DNA of 64,000 bases from Bacteroidetes bacterium HGW-Bacteroidetes-5 (GTDB lineage: Bacteria > Bacteroidota > Bacteroidia > Bacteroidales > UBA932). Each line of letters starts with the position of its first letter. Within the stretch, counting starts at the first letter, position 1. Under the pieces are notes generated by a model that saw only the letters and a list, made by a program, of their open reading frames with translations, had not been told where the DNA came from and did not search any database. Of this stretch, positions 16,110-24,937 are shown one piece after another. Location: positions 1,488,001 to 1,552,000 of the forward strand of contig PHDC01000001.1 of the NCBI GenBank assembly GCA_002842515.1. The letters are read 5' to 3'. Position numbers and translations under genes: made by a program.

Positions 16110-18740
16110 TCAGTACCCTGTCTCATAATCAAGATCAATTGCCGAAAGTCCCGGAGCCATCCATTTTGGCATTGGATCCCCTTTTAGATAGTGGTTAAAA
16201 AACTGCATCATCCTTATCTGGAAATCAACTTTATTGCTCATCTTTTGAGGCCAGTGTATCTCACCGGTATAGTTTAGAAGCCATACCGGCTTTTGCAGCC
16301 TTTTTAATGATACAAAATACTCTATTCCCTGATACCAGGGCACGTGCCCATCCATATCGTTGTGCATAATGAGAATTGGTGTAGTTACCTTATCCATTGT
16401 GAAAAGCGGAGAATTCTCCATATACCTTAAAGGAGATTCCCACGGGGTTTTTCCTATTCTGCTCTGCTGATGTTCATACTGGAAAGATCTGTTTAACCCT
16501 GTGCCCCATCGTATCCCTCCATAAGCACTAAACATATTCACCACTGGTGCTCCGGACTCTATTGCCGCAAAGAGAGTGGTTCGTGTTGCAAGATAGGCAA
16601 CCTGATAGCCACCCCAGCTATGTCCCTGGGCACCTATCCGTTTTGGATCTACAAAACCCATATTGATAATAGCAGATATTCCAGGCATCACTGCATTGAA
16701 TGCACTCTCTCCGGGATATCCCTCTCTATATACTATATCCGGATTAAAAACGACATATCCGTTACTGTTGTAAAGATGGTAATCAATAGTTGAACGGTGA
16801 GGCTCCGGAACTCTGTGCGAATATAGGGAGGAGGAGTTTTTATCATAGAAGTTAACAATCATCGGGTATTTTTTTGATGGGTCAAAGTTCTCCGGTTTAT
16901 AGAGCACACCCTCCAACTCAACTCCGTCATAAGATTTCCACTTCACAAGTTCTGCCGTTCCCCAGATGAAATTTTTCTGTTGTGGATTAGCATCTGTAAC
17001 TCTAACAGGTTTTTTAAAGTTACCGTCGGTATAGTGAACATCCGGGAACTCCGTAAAGCTCTCCTTTGTAAAGATATAGTTGTTACTACTCTTGGCCTTT
17101 ACCGGTGGAGAGAGCATAAAATTACCCGTGTACAATAATTGTGGCTCTCTGTTCTCTCCCCGGGTTATGGAGTAATAACCGTCTGTTTTAGTAATGTTAT
17201 TAAATCCCGTCAATATCAGAATCTGTGAAAGATCCAGCGAGTCTGAATCTGCTCCGCCGCTCCTGTATCTATAGCTAATCTTCTTTACCCTTCCGTCAAG
17301 TGTGAAGTTTACCGGCATCTCATTTGCCGCCGGATCTACCAACCAAATATCATAACGGTCATTTACAAGCATATATCTGTCACCTCTACTCCATCCGGAG
17401 ATAGAGTATGAAGATGGCCAATCCGGCACATCATTCTCCTGATCATAAGCTATAATACTAGATGGGGTGGTTACCCTCTTTACCTCAAATGTAGAGGTTG
17501 AGCAGGTAAACCAGGAGCTGTCCGGAGCACTGTACCAATAGATATATTTTCCTGCCGGAGAGACTTTCACCGACCCGTCTACACCCTCCTTAACCAGAGA
17601 TAGTCTCTCAAGAAAAGTATTAATTATGTAGATATCCTTTTTTTCTCTTCCACTCCACATCTGCTCTAAAAGATATCTTTGATCTGAAAGTGCTATTACA
17701 AGTGAAGAGTTTCCTTTGTCTATCAAAATGGTTTCAGTCAAATTTTCATTAGATATTTTGAATGAGTCTCCCTTCTCAAAAGTGTATACGTGCAGATCGC
17801 TCTTTTGAGACTCTCTCTTTTTATCTACAACCTGCTGTGTAAATTGCTTACCCTCTCTCCAGTTCCATATGTGTACCACCGGAAAGTCATCCTTTGCAAT
17901 GGTTGTGTCACGAACTCTGGCAACAGGAGCAACTCCATAGTAGAGTCTGGATCCGTCGGGAGAGAAGAAGAGATCTCTTTGATCTGAAACACCGCCTGCA
18001 ATCTCCTTGACCTGAGAATCTCCCTCCTTAACATATAGTTTACCTGAAGAGATAAAAGATATCCTCTTGCCATTCTCGCTGAGAGCAATTTTAGAGAGCT
18101 TCTGTTTGCAGCTCCATATGGTATCTGCAAGATTTTTTTCGAGAGTCTGGAGCATTAAGGCTCCACCGTTTGAGAATAGAATTACACTCCCCTCTTTTGA
18201 GACTTTGTAATCTGTAGCCTTCCCCGCAACTATTGATATTCCGGCATTCATACTTTCGACAACAAGGGTCGAGTCTGTTTTGTGGTATACCAAAAAACCA
18301 TCCCAACCCTCGGGCATACCAAATGTTTTAACATTTTCTACTTTACGCTCTTTTCTCTGCTCAATTTGATATATGTTAAGTGAGCTTTTATTGACGGCTC
18401 CTCTCTTATAGAGAAGATATTGTGACTTTGAGTCAAAGGAGATGGCCCAGGAGGAGTCTGCCGAAAAAAGTTCCGCCCCCTTATTGTTATAGAGTTTAAC
18501 TGTAGAACTCCCCTTCCAGGGTTCCAGTTTTACTGCAATAAAAGAGCCGTTTGGAGATATCTCCTTCTCTGTTATTCTCCTCCATTTTATAACATCCTCT
18601 ATACTCATTTGCTTTTTCGCAGCCATCTCTGAGGCGATTTTTGCCATCTCTCCCCTTTTGTTGCCGGTTTTACCCTGGGCACCCGCATCTATTATGGAGC
18701 AGATTACCAGGAGTGCCGAAACTAAGTAACATTTTATCAT
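16110..18740 (-). CDS. S9 family prolyl oligopeptidase-like peptidase, secreted
   Basis: An 876-residue serine peptidase. It has an N-terminal signal peptide (cleavage near AGAQG at about 22), a long beta-propeller-like region with repeated strand blocks, and a C-terminal alpha/beta-hydrolase domain of about 250 residues. The nucleophile is S708 in GHSWGGY; the acid is near D797 in NDMDGHVPW and the histidine is H829 in GEIHWPQ. S9 enzymes cut short peptides, often after proline or from an acylated or free N-terminus; the exact specificity cannot be read here. It begins 40 bases after the glutaminase gene and may be co-transcribed with it. Confidence 0.9.
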   Translation of the reverse strand: MIKCYLVSALLVICSIIDAGAQGKTGNKRGEMAKIASEMAAKKQMSIEDVIKWRRITEKEISPNGSFIAVKLEPWKGSSTVKLYNNKGAELFSADSSWAISFDSKSQYLLYKRGAVNKSSLNIYQIEQRKERKVENVKTFGMPEGWDGFLVYHKTDSTLVVESMNAGISIVAGKATDYKVSKEGSVILFSNGGALMLQTLEKNLADTIWSCKQKLSKIALSENGKRISFISSGKLYVKEGDSQVKEIAGGVSDQRDLFFSPDGSRLYYGVAPVARVRDTTIAKDDFPVVHIWNWREGKQFTQQVVDKKRESQKSDLHVYTFEKGDSFKISNENLTETILIDKGNSSLVIALSDQRYLLEQMWSGREKKDIYIINTFLERLSLVKEGVDGSVKVSPAGKYIYWYSAPDSSWFTCSTSTFEVKRVTTPSSIIAYDQENDVPDWPSSYSISGWSRGDRYMLVNDRYDIWLVDPAANEMPVNFTLDGRVKKISYRYRSGGADSDSLDLSQILILTGFNNITKTDGYYSITRGENREPQLLYTGNFMLSPPVKAKSSNNYIFTKESFTEFPDVHYTDGNFKKPVRVTDANPQQKNFIWGTAELVKWKSYDGVELEGVLYKPENFDPSKKYPMIVNFYDKNSSSLYSHRVPEPHRSTIDYHLYNSNGYVVFNPDIVYREGYPGESAFNAVMPGISAIINMGFVDPKRIGAQGHSWGGYQVAYLATRTTLFAAIESGAPVVNMFSAYGGIRWGTGLNRSFQYEHQQSRIGKTPWESPLRYMENSPLFTMDKVTTPILIMHNDMDGHVPWYQGIEYFVSLKRLQKPVWLLNYTGEIHWPQKMSNKVDFQIRMMQFFNHYLKGDPMPKWMAPGLSAIDLDYETGY

Positions 18741-18780
18741 AATCTCTGTTTTAAAGGTGAATCTATTTGCGCTCTTGTTA

Positions 18781-19716
18781 TTAAAACACCGAAATTCCTA
18801 TATCGGTCGTAAATTGTTCCAGAGTTGCTATTCCTCTGTAAGAGTTTCCGTTATTGTTAAGCTCGGGGCTCCAAACCGCAATGGCAAGCCTCCCCGGGAT
18901 AATGGCCGCGATACCCCCGCCAACTCCGCTTTTTCCCGGTAACCCCACCCTATAGGCGAAATCTCCCGACTCATTGTATAGACCACAAGTGAGCATAAGA
19001 GCATTCATCCTCTTTGAGCTTCTTGGACCGACCACCTTCTGTCCATTGATTGGATTCACCCCGGTGTTGGCAAGAAAAAGAAAGGACTTGGCAAGCTCTT
19101 TTGTGCTCATACTTATGCTGCACTGGTTACAATATATATCAATTATCGTATCTATATCATTTTTTATGTTGCCGAAGCTTTTCATAAAGTTTGCCAGAGC
19201 CAGATTTCGGTGTGAGTGCTCCAGTTCCGATTTTGCAACCTCTTCATTGTAGCAGATATCCCGGTTGCCACATATCTCTCTTACAAAATCCAGGATTGCC
19301 TGTTTTGGATTGGGGTAGAGATCAATAAGCATATCGGTGACAACCAATGCGCCTGAATTAATAAAAGGGTTTCTCGGTATACCTCTCTCCTGTTCTAGTT
19401 GAATTAGCGAATTAAATGCCGTTCCCGAGGGCTCCCTGCCTACTCGCTCCCACAGTTTGTCTCCCAGATAGCGGCTTACCATCGCAAGCACAAAAACTTT
19501 TGAGATACTCTGTATGGTGAATCTAACATCGCTGTCACCAATTGAAAATTCGCCTCCCTCGAGATCACAAACCGAAATGGCGTAAGATTTTGGGTCAATT
19601 GAGGAGAGTGCAGGGATGTAACTTGCCACCTTACCCTCTCCAGTTTGATTCAACATTGAGTCGTATATTCTCTCTATGACCTCTTTGTATATCATTGAAC
19701 CTGGTTTTTTCTCCAT
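18781..19716 (-). CDS. glsA: Glutaminase
   Basis: A 311-residue serine-dependent glutaminase of the beta-lactamase-like fold, releasing ammonia and glutamate. The catalytic motif is SISKVF, and the family blocks NPFINSGALV, the EEVAKSE region and GLPGKSGVGGGI are present. An open frame continues 12 codons upstream to a TTG at 19752, but a perfect -7 box (19740-19747) lies inside that stretch, so I place the start at the ATG at 19716. It reads toward the S9 peptidase gene, suggesting a peptide and amino acid use module. Confidence 0.93.
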   Translation of the reverse strand: MEKKPGSMIYKEVIERIYDSMLNQTGEGKVASYIPALSSIDPKSYAISVCDLEGGEFSIGDSDVRFTIQSISKVFVLAMVSRYLGDKLWERVGREPSGTAFNSLIQLEQERGIPRNPFINSGALVVTDMLIDLYPNPKQAILDFVREICGNRDICYNEEVAKSELEHSHRNLALANFMKSFGNIKNDIDTIIDIYCNQCSISMSTKELAKSFLFLANTGVNPINGQKVVGPRSSKRMNALMLTCGLYNESGDFAYRVGLPGKSGVGGGIAAIIPGRLAIAVWSPELNNNGNSYRGIATLEQFTTDIGISVF

Positions 19717-19739
19717 TATCACATAAACTCTATTCAAAA

Positions 19740-19747
19740 CAAAGATA
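19740..19747 (-). promoter_or_regulatory. glsA promoter, -7 box
   Basis: TATCTTTG on the minus strand is a full match to TAnnTTTG, 24 bases upstream of the chosen glsA ATG. No TTTG sits at the usual distance. Its position argues against the upstream TTG start at 19752. Confidence 0.45.
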
Positions 19748-19829
19748 TTCAAATAAGATAAAATATTTGCTCGTATAAAGCCTCTTTTTTACTATATTGC
19801 GAACAGGTGTCAATTTAACAATCAAAGAT

Positions 19830-21098
19830 ATGAGAACTCCTATTTTAGTCATTTTATCTATTTCTGCTTTAATGGTCTCTTGCAACAAGAGTGCAGATAT
19901 CAATGAAGAAGAAAACGAAACGAAAGATCCGGTAACAATTCTTCTTACACCTGCCCAAACACAAGTTGTGACAAGTGGAAACATTAACTCTATAAAGCTC
20001 TTTTCTGATATCGCAACAGAAGAGCTCGCTGCAGGTAAAAGTGCAAATACTATCATTTCGCCGTTGAGTCTCTATATCGCTTTAGGAATGTTATGGAACG
20101 GTGCAGACGGCTCTACAAAAGAGGAGATTCAAAAATTTCTCTCTCTGGAGGGAGTATCTGAGGATGAGGTAAACCTCTTCTTCAAAAAAATGATAGAGTC
20201 ACTGCCTGTTACCGACCCAAAAGTAAAGCTTTCGATAGCAAACTCTATATGGCATAATAAGAGTCTTTTAGTTTATGATAATTTCAAGAAGAAGAACAGT
20301 GACTTTTTCTATTCATCCATAGAGTCTCTTGACTTTGCAAGTCCCTTATCTGTAGGCATTATCAATAAATGGTGCTCCGGTAAAACCAATGGAATTATAG
20401 ATAAGATAATTGACCAGATAAATCCGGAAGAGGTTATGTTTCTAATAAACGCCCTCTACTTTAAAGCTCCCTGGAAAACCCCCTTTAAACCATCTGAGAC
20501 AGTCTCCGCGCCTTTCTATACAACAGCCGGACCGGCAGTGAGTGCACAGATGATGTCTCTCTCCGGCACATTCAGGTTTTTTGAGTCTACCGGCTTCAAA
20601 GCACTAACACTCCCTTACGGAAACGGAGCCTTTAGTATGGTTTTAATCCTGCCTCAGGCAGGAAAAAGGGTAACCGAAGTGGCGAGTGAACTTAAGGAGC
20701 CTGCTACTTGGGTGTCTGTTCTTGGAAACATTACAGAGTCTAAGGTTTATGTTAAGATTCCCAAATTTAAGTTTGAGTACAAAGTAGAACTGGATAGCTA
20801 TCTCAAAAAATTGGGTGTGACTAAATCGTTCAACCCTGCTGAGGCCAATTTTACAAAAATTGCAAATGTAGGAGCCCAAAAGTTATATATCACCAGAGTG
20901 CTTCAAAAGGCTGCCATAGAGGTGAATGAAGAGGGAAGTGAAGCTGCGGCGGTAACTGCAATAGGAGTCGGAGTTACATCTGCCCCTGTAATGAAGGAGT
21001 TTATCGCAGATAGGCCTTTCATCTTTGCAATAATAGAAAACTCCACCGGTACCGTGTTGTTCATTGGTAAGGTGGAGAATCCTGCTCTAGGCAAATAG
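19830..21098 (+). CDS. Serpin family protease inhibitor, predicted lipoprotein
   Basis: A 422-residue serpin. The N-terminus is a lipoprotein signal, with a lipobox ending at the cysteine of SALMVSC, so it should be anchored to a membrane. The full serpin core follows, with NAIYF-like INALYFKAPWKTPF and the C-terminal DRPFIFAIIENSTGTVLFIGKV. The hinge EEGSEAAAVTA fits inhibitory serpins (small residues P12-P9, T at P8). Counting from it, P1-P1' would be Thr-Ser in GVTSAP, suggesting an elastase- or cathepsin-like target; this is inference. An upstream in-frame TTG (19797) adds 11 non-hydrophobic residues and is rejected in favour of the ATG at 19830. Confidence 0.93.
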   Translation: MRTPILVILSISALMVSCNKSADINEEENETKDPVTILLTPAQTQVVTSGNINSIKLFSDIATEELAAGKSANTIISPLSLYIALGMLWNGADGSTKEEIQKFLSLEGVSEDEVNLFFKKMIESLPVTDPKVKLSIANSIWHNKSLLVYDNFKKKNSDFFYSSIESLDFASPLSVGIINKWCSGKTNGIIDKIIDQINPEEVMFLINALYFKAPWKTPFKPSETVSAPFYTTAGPAVSAQMMSLSGTFRFFESTGFKALTLPYGNGAFSMVLILPQAGKRVTEVASELKEPATWVSVLGNITESKVYVKIPKFKFEYKVELDSYLKKLGVTKSFNPAEANFTKIANVGAQKLYITRVLQKAAIEVNEEGSEAAAVTAIGVGVTSAPVMKEFIADRPFIFAIIENSTGTVLFIGKVENPALGK

Positions 21099-21121
21099 AT
21101 ATCTGCCTCAATTATAATCTC

Positions 21122-22816
21122 TTATTCTTTCACTTTGAGTCTTGCGCCGGCATCCTCTTTTACGGCTCTTTTCCACCTCTCGCTATAGCCGGGCTGGCTA
21201 GGAGATGCCGGAATACCTTTTCCGCTTCCATTATCCATAAAACAGCCGGGAGAGTTCTCCTTCTTAACGTTTCCGTCTATAAATTTAACCAGCAGATACC
21301 TGTCCAGCTCAACCCAATTGTTAAAAAGTTGCTGTGCCGTGTTTACCGAGAAGTCGGTTAGAAATTCACGCGCCTTTGCAGGAGACTCCTTATGTATTGC
21401 AAGGGCGGCGGCATCAATTGCAGGAACTATCTCTAAAGAGTTGAGTTCGTGTTTGTCTACAGCCTTCTTTACCTCCGGGGCTATAAGGTCGTACCTGAGA
21501 TATGCAAAATTTGTTACTCTGTTAAAGATCCAGAAGGCAGAGGTTGGAGAGTAGGTTGTCATATTGCCGTTCCCTACGCGGAAACACTCGGGAACCCTTA
21601 CAGATGAAGAGTAGATAGGGGTTAGTGCAGATGTGGCAGCGTCGTCAACCCCAAACCATAAAATTCCGCCTACCTCATCCGGTAACCATCCTCTAGCCTG
21701 ACCCAAAAACCAGAACCCTGTCTGTTGAGTGGCAATAGCCCTTTCATTTGTATATTTTTCTCCGTCAACAGAGAATGTCATAGGTCTCCATCTGTATGGA
21801 AGAGCGTGGCCGCCGGCCCCGATATCCTTTGTCATATCCAGCTCTGTCCCCTCATAATGGTCACGCATAACATCTGCAAGCATCTTAACCGAAATCTTCT
21901 CCTTCGGTTTAATGTAGAGAGGCATCCTGTTCTTTGCGTTGTGACCCATTGCATAGTCCAGATAGTCGGTATATGGTTTGTCTCCAATAAAACCACCTCC
22001 GAGGATGTTAAATGCAGCCCAGACTCTTGCCTCACAACCTCTCATACCTCCAAAAGAGAGAGGCGCGTATGTGTCGGAAAAGCTGAAATCCTTATCTGAG
22101 CCTTTATAAAGACCATTTTCCCGGGCAAATGCAATAACATCGGGTGAGTAGATGCAATTTTCCGGGTCATTTTTAGGAAAAGTGGTAATTCTGGCCTGGT
22201 TTGCGTGTGCAGATATATATCCGTCCGGTATCCTCATTGCCACCCAAACAGCTCCTTTATTAATATTCTTACCATTAACCATCTTGGTCCCTTTGCCGAT
22301 AAGCTCCAGAATCCAGACCTCATTTTTGTCGGCAATTGAGAAAGACTCTCCGGAAGAGTAGTAACCATAATCTTTAACAAGGTCTGTCATAACCTTGATT
22401 GCCTCTCTGGCGGTTTTGGCACGCTGAAGAGCAATATAGATAAGGGAGCCGTAGTCCATAATCCCGGTAGTGTCAACCAGCTGATCCAGACCTCCGTATG
22501 TAGTCTCACCTATTATGAGCTGATGCTCGTTCATATTCCCGACAGTTGTATATGTTTTTGGGATCTGTGGAATCTCTCCGAGATATTTCCCTGTATCCCA
22601 CTCATAAATTTTCAACATTGTACCGGGGGCAAAACTCTCCCCCTTTTTAAAGTAGAGCTCTCCGTAAAGCTGGTGTGAATCTGCAGAGTAGGTAACCATA
22701 ACCGAGCCGTCTTTTGAAGCCCCCTTAGTTACAAGTACATTGGTGCAGGAATCTCCTCGGCTGGGAGCAGCCAGAATAATAACTGCCGTAAGAATGGTTG
22801 TTAAAATTTTTTTCAT
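21122..22816 (-). CDS. C69 family dipeptidase, secreted
   Basis: A 564-residue N-terminal nucleophile hydrolase of peptidase family C69. A signal peptide ends just before C24 in GDSCTNVLVT; cleavage would expose C24 as both N-terminus and nucleophile, the hallmark of the family. Typical passages are TYSADSHQLYGEL and NEHQLIIGETTYGG. Such enzymes release amino acids from dipeptides. It is convergent with the serpin gene, 23 bases apart, and divergent from the small secreted protein at 22914. Confidence 0.92.
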   Translation of the reverse strand: MKKILTTILTAVIILAAPSRGDSCTNVLVTKGASKDGSVMVTYSADSHQLYGELYFKKGESFAPGTMLKIYEWDTGKYLGEIPQIPKTYTTVGNMNEHQLIIGETTYGGLDQLVDTTGIMDYGSLIYIALQRAKTAREAIKVMTDLVKDYGYYSSGESFSIADKNEVWILELIGKGTKMVNGKNINKGAVWVAMRIPDGYISAHANQARITTFPKNDPENCIYSPDVIAFARENGLYKGSDKDFSFSDTYAPLSFGGMRGCEARVWAAFNILGGGFIGDKPYTDYLDYAMGHNAKNRMPLYIKPKEKISVKMLADVMRDHYEGTELDMTKDIGAGGHALPYRWRPMTFSVDGEKYTNERAIATQQTGFWFLGQARGWLPDEVGGILWFGVDDAATSALTPIYSSSVRVPECFRVGNGNMTTYSPTSAFWIFNRVTNFAYLRYDLIAPEVKKAVDKHELNSLEIVPAIDAAALAIHKESPAKAREFLTDFSVNTAQQLFNNWVELDRYLLVKFIDGNVKKENSPGCFMDNGSGKGIPASPSQPGYSERWKRAVKEDAGARLKVKE

Positions 22817-22876
22817 CCGTTAGTTTTTTACAATTATCAATTAATCAATATATAAAGTATTCATAAGTGAATTTCA

Positions 22877-22884
22877 CAAATATA
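22877..22884 (-). promoter_or_regulatory. C69 dipeptidase promoter, -7 box
   Basis: TATATTTG on the minus strand, full consensus, about 60 bases before the start codon. It is back to back with the box for the plus-strand gene; no good -33 element is visible. Confidence 0.45.
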
Positions 22885-22888
22885 ATAT

Positions 22889-22896
22889 TAATTTTG
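22889..22896 (+). promoter_or_regulatory. Promoter of the small secreted protein gene, -7 box
   Basis: TAATTTTG matches TAnnTTTG and lies 17 bases before the ATG at 22914. The -33 region is poor. Confidence 0.4.
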
Positions 22897-22913
22897 TTGA
22901 AAAATAATCTCAT

Positions 22914-23309
22914 ATGTTAAGGAACATCAGAATAGGCCTCACTCTGTTTGCATCACTCTTGTGTACATTTGCTACGGCCCAGAACCAGACTCAGGAGAAG
23001 AAAAATCCGATTGAAATTGCTGCAGAACAAGCAGATCGGCTACAATTGGATCTTAAACTTGACCATCGCCAACACTTCCTTGCAGACTCAGTACTTCAGA
23101 AAAATATTGCAGGGGTTATGAATGAGTTTGAAGCGATGCAGAAGGCAGGAATGCAGAACTCGGAAAGCTATAGAGATGTTCAACTTAAATGGGTTAGAAA
23201 AACCGAAGATGCTTTTGAAAAGTTTATGACAAAGGAGCAATTTGAGAGATATCTCAAAATTTCCGGAGTCTCTTCAAAAGAGCGGAAAAAAAGGGCAGAG
23301 AAAAAATAG
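22914..23309 (+). CDS. Small secreted protein, weakly Spy/CpxP-like
   Basis: A 131-residue protein that I cannot assign to a known function. A signal peptide ends near TFATAQ (about 22). The mature part is highly charged and predicted helical, with two similar segments, LDLKLDHRQHFLADSV near residue 45 and EKFMTKEQFERYLK near 105. The second resembles the LTxxQ pattern of Spy/CpxP periplasmic chaperones, and many Bacteroidota have short secreted proteins of this kind. The C-terminus is a lysine/arginine-rich tail. It stands alone, convergent with the PHP phosphatase gene with one base between stops. Confidence 0.7.
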   Translation: MLRNIRIGLTLFASLLCTFATAQNQTQEKKNPIEIAAEQADRLQLDLKLDHRQHFLADSVLQKNIAGVMNEFEAMQKAGMQNSESYRDVQLKWVRKTEDAFEKFMTKEQFERYLKISGVSSKERKKRAEKK

Positions 23310-23310
23310 T

Positions 23311-24114
23311 CTACAACTTTACCGGAACTGCTTTTCTCTCTTTAAAGTGGGTGATATATTTAAACCCGCAGCTCTTGAGTTGGAAGAGGTAGTATTCAAA
23401 CTGCTCTCCTATTCTCTCGCTGGTGTGTGCGTCTGAACCAATTGAGACAAATTCTCCTCCCAACTCTCTGTATCTCTTAAAGATATTTAAATCAAGACGC
23501 GGAGTCTCTCCATTTCTGTGTCGGTATGTGTTGGTATTAATTTCAATTGACTTTCCACTTTGGGAGAGGCTACTCAGAATCGCATCAAATTTATCCGGAA
23601 ACTCTCTGTAAAACAGAGACCTCATTTTATAAGGGGCATACCTTGAGATGTAATCGTAGTGGCCGAGGATATCAAAATCTTGATATAGCTGGGTCAACTC
23701 ATAAATCAGCTCCAAATATCTTCCGTAAGCCTCCCTCTTTTGAAGGCCCAAATAATAATCTCCCTTATATGGATCCACTCCATCTACAAAGTGGATAGAG
23801 GCAATTATGGTGTCAAATTGATAATTCGAAAGATATTCACTTGTCTCTTTAAGGTTCCCGGGCTGAAGTCCAATCTCTACACCGGATAGAAGATCTACTT
23901 TACTGTTTTTGCGGTGTAAAATAGCCTCTCTTTGCTGTAGGGCCGGATCAAACGCAAACCTCATATCTCCGTCCGGAGTTTTAAGATCCAGGTGATCTGT
24001 AAATGCCAAACCTGCTAACCCAATTTTTTCTGCAGCCTCCAAAGCCTCCTTGATTGTCATAGAGCTATCGGGCGAGAAGTTGCTGTGTGTGTGTGAATCA
24101 ATAATTGCTGCCAT
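23311..24114 (-). CDS. PHP-domain phosphatase, HisJ-like (probable histidinol phosphatase)
   Basis: A 267-residue PHP-fold metallo-phosphoesterase with metal ligands DSHTHSNFS near residue 6, FTDHLDL near 39, a glutamate in GVEIGL, SIHFVDG, LGHYDYI and GSDAHTSERIG. The overall order and length match the HisJ/HisK histidinol phosphatase family. The his operon at 5.3-11.9 kb lacks a histidinol phosphatase, so this enzyme may complete the pathway; that link is inference. It is the last gene of a minus-strand run with a GtrA-like gene 4 bases upstream. A different phosphoester substrate is possible. Confidence 0.8.
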   Translation of the reverse strand: MAAIIDSHTHSNFSPDSSMTIKEALEAAEKIGLAGLAFTDHLDLKTPDGDMRFAFDPALQQREAILHRKNSKVDLLSGVEIGLQPGNLKETSEYLSNYQFDTIIASIHFVDGVDPYKGDYYLGLQKREAYGRYLELIYELTQLYQDFDILGHYDYISRYAPYKMRSLFYREFPDKFDAILSSLSQSGKSIEINTNTYRHRNGETPRLDLNIFKRYRELGGEFVSIGSDAHTSERIGEQFEYYLFQLKSCGFKYITHFKERKAVPVKL

Positions 24115-24118
24115 ATAA

Positions 24119-24517
24119 CTACGAAAATGTTATGAAAAAATTCATAAAAAAATTCCAGATCGTAACCACTGCAGTTGCTGCCAGTTTACTTAGATAAAAC
24201 CTCATCTTTGACTCTCTTGGCACTGACGGCAGCTTTATACGCTCCAGAAGAATATAGAGAATTAGTGTATTTATTGCCAACCCTACAACAGAAATCGCCA
24301 GAAATGTAAAATACTCCCTCGCAATCTCAGGATCGATGCTGGAAAAGGTCCAGACGCGGTTAAGGTAATAATTAGATGTTGCTGCTGTAAGAAATCCAAC
24401 ACTATTTGCAATGTATTTGTTTAAACGAACCCTCTCTTTAAGGACCCAGGTGACTAGAAAGTCCATAAAGAGACCCGAAAGACCTACAATTGCAAATATG
24501 ATGAATTGTTCAATCAT
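24119..24517 (-). CDS. GtrA-like membrane protein
   Basis: A 132-residue protein with four membrane helices and the GtrA/DPMS family pattern (GLSGLFMDFLVTWVL, NSVGFLTAATSNYYLNRVWTF). GtrA proteins are thought to help move lipid-linked sugars across the membrane. The ATG at 24517 overlaps the stop of the upstream lipoprotein gene by 4 bases (ATGA); an in-frame TTG eight codons upstream adds a polar extension and is less likely. No polyprenyl sugar synthase is adjacent. Confidence 0.85.
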   Translation of the reverse strand: MIEQFIIFAIVGLSGLFMDFLVTWVLKERVRLNKYIANSVGFLTAATSNYYLNRVWTFSSIDPEIAREYFTFLAISVVGLAINTLILYILLERIKLPSVPRESKMRFYLSKLAATAVVTIWNFFMNFFITFS

Positions 24518-24924
24518 CGTCCCAATTGAGCTACTTTCCAATCCTTACCACTCTTTACCAGAACCAATCTGTTCTCAATTCCGTTTGGGAAGCCGCTCAG
24601 GATAACTTTATAAACCACAACCATACTATCTCTCCCGGGCCCTCGCTCTACTTTTGTAATCTCAGGTTTTATAGCCGATGTCTGTTTGATAATCATCTCC
24701 TTAACGCCGGATTCCAAACTCTCTATACTTTTTAGAGATGAACGGAGCTCTTCGCCCAGTTCAGATGTACAATAACCGGCTGCCTTCTCGTACTCAATCT
24801 TGAAGTAGGAGTCTAAAAAACCGCCGGCACTTGCACGGGCACTCTTTTCGTCTTGTGAGCAGGAGATGATAATTGCCAGAAAAATAAAAGCGGCTGAAAG
24901 TTTAAAAAGCTTATTTCTTATCAT
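24514..24924 (-). CDS. DUF4878-like lipoprotein
   Basis: A 136-residue predicted lipoprotein: hydrophobic leader then a lipobox ending at the cysteine of AIIISC (about residue 22). The rest looks like a small NTF2-like domain, with an early helix (SAGGFLDSYFKIEYEKAAGY) and a final strand GKDWKVAQLG, as in DUF4878 proteins. Function unknown. It lies between mutS2 and the GtrA gene, 13 bases after mutS2. Confidence 0.75.
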   Translation of the reverse strand: MIRNKLFKLSAAFIFLAIIISCSQDEKSARASAGGFLDSYFKIEYEKAAGYCTSELGEELRSSLKSIESLESGVKEMIIKQTSAIKPEITKVERGPGRDSMVVVYKVILSGFPNGIENRLVLVKSGKDWKVAQLGR

Positions 24925-24937
24925 AATATTTTATTTA

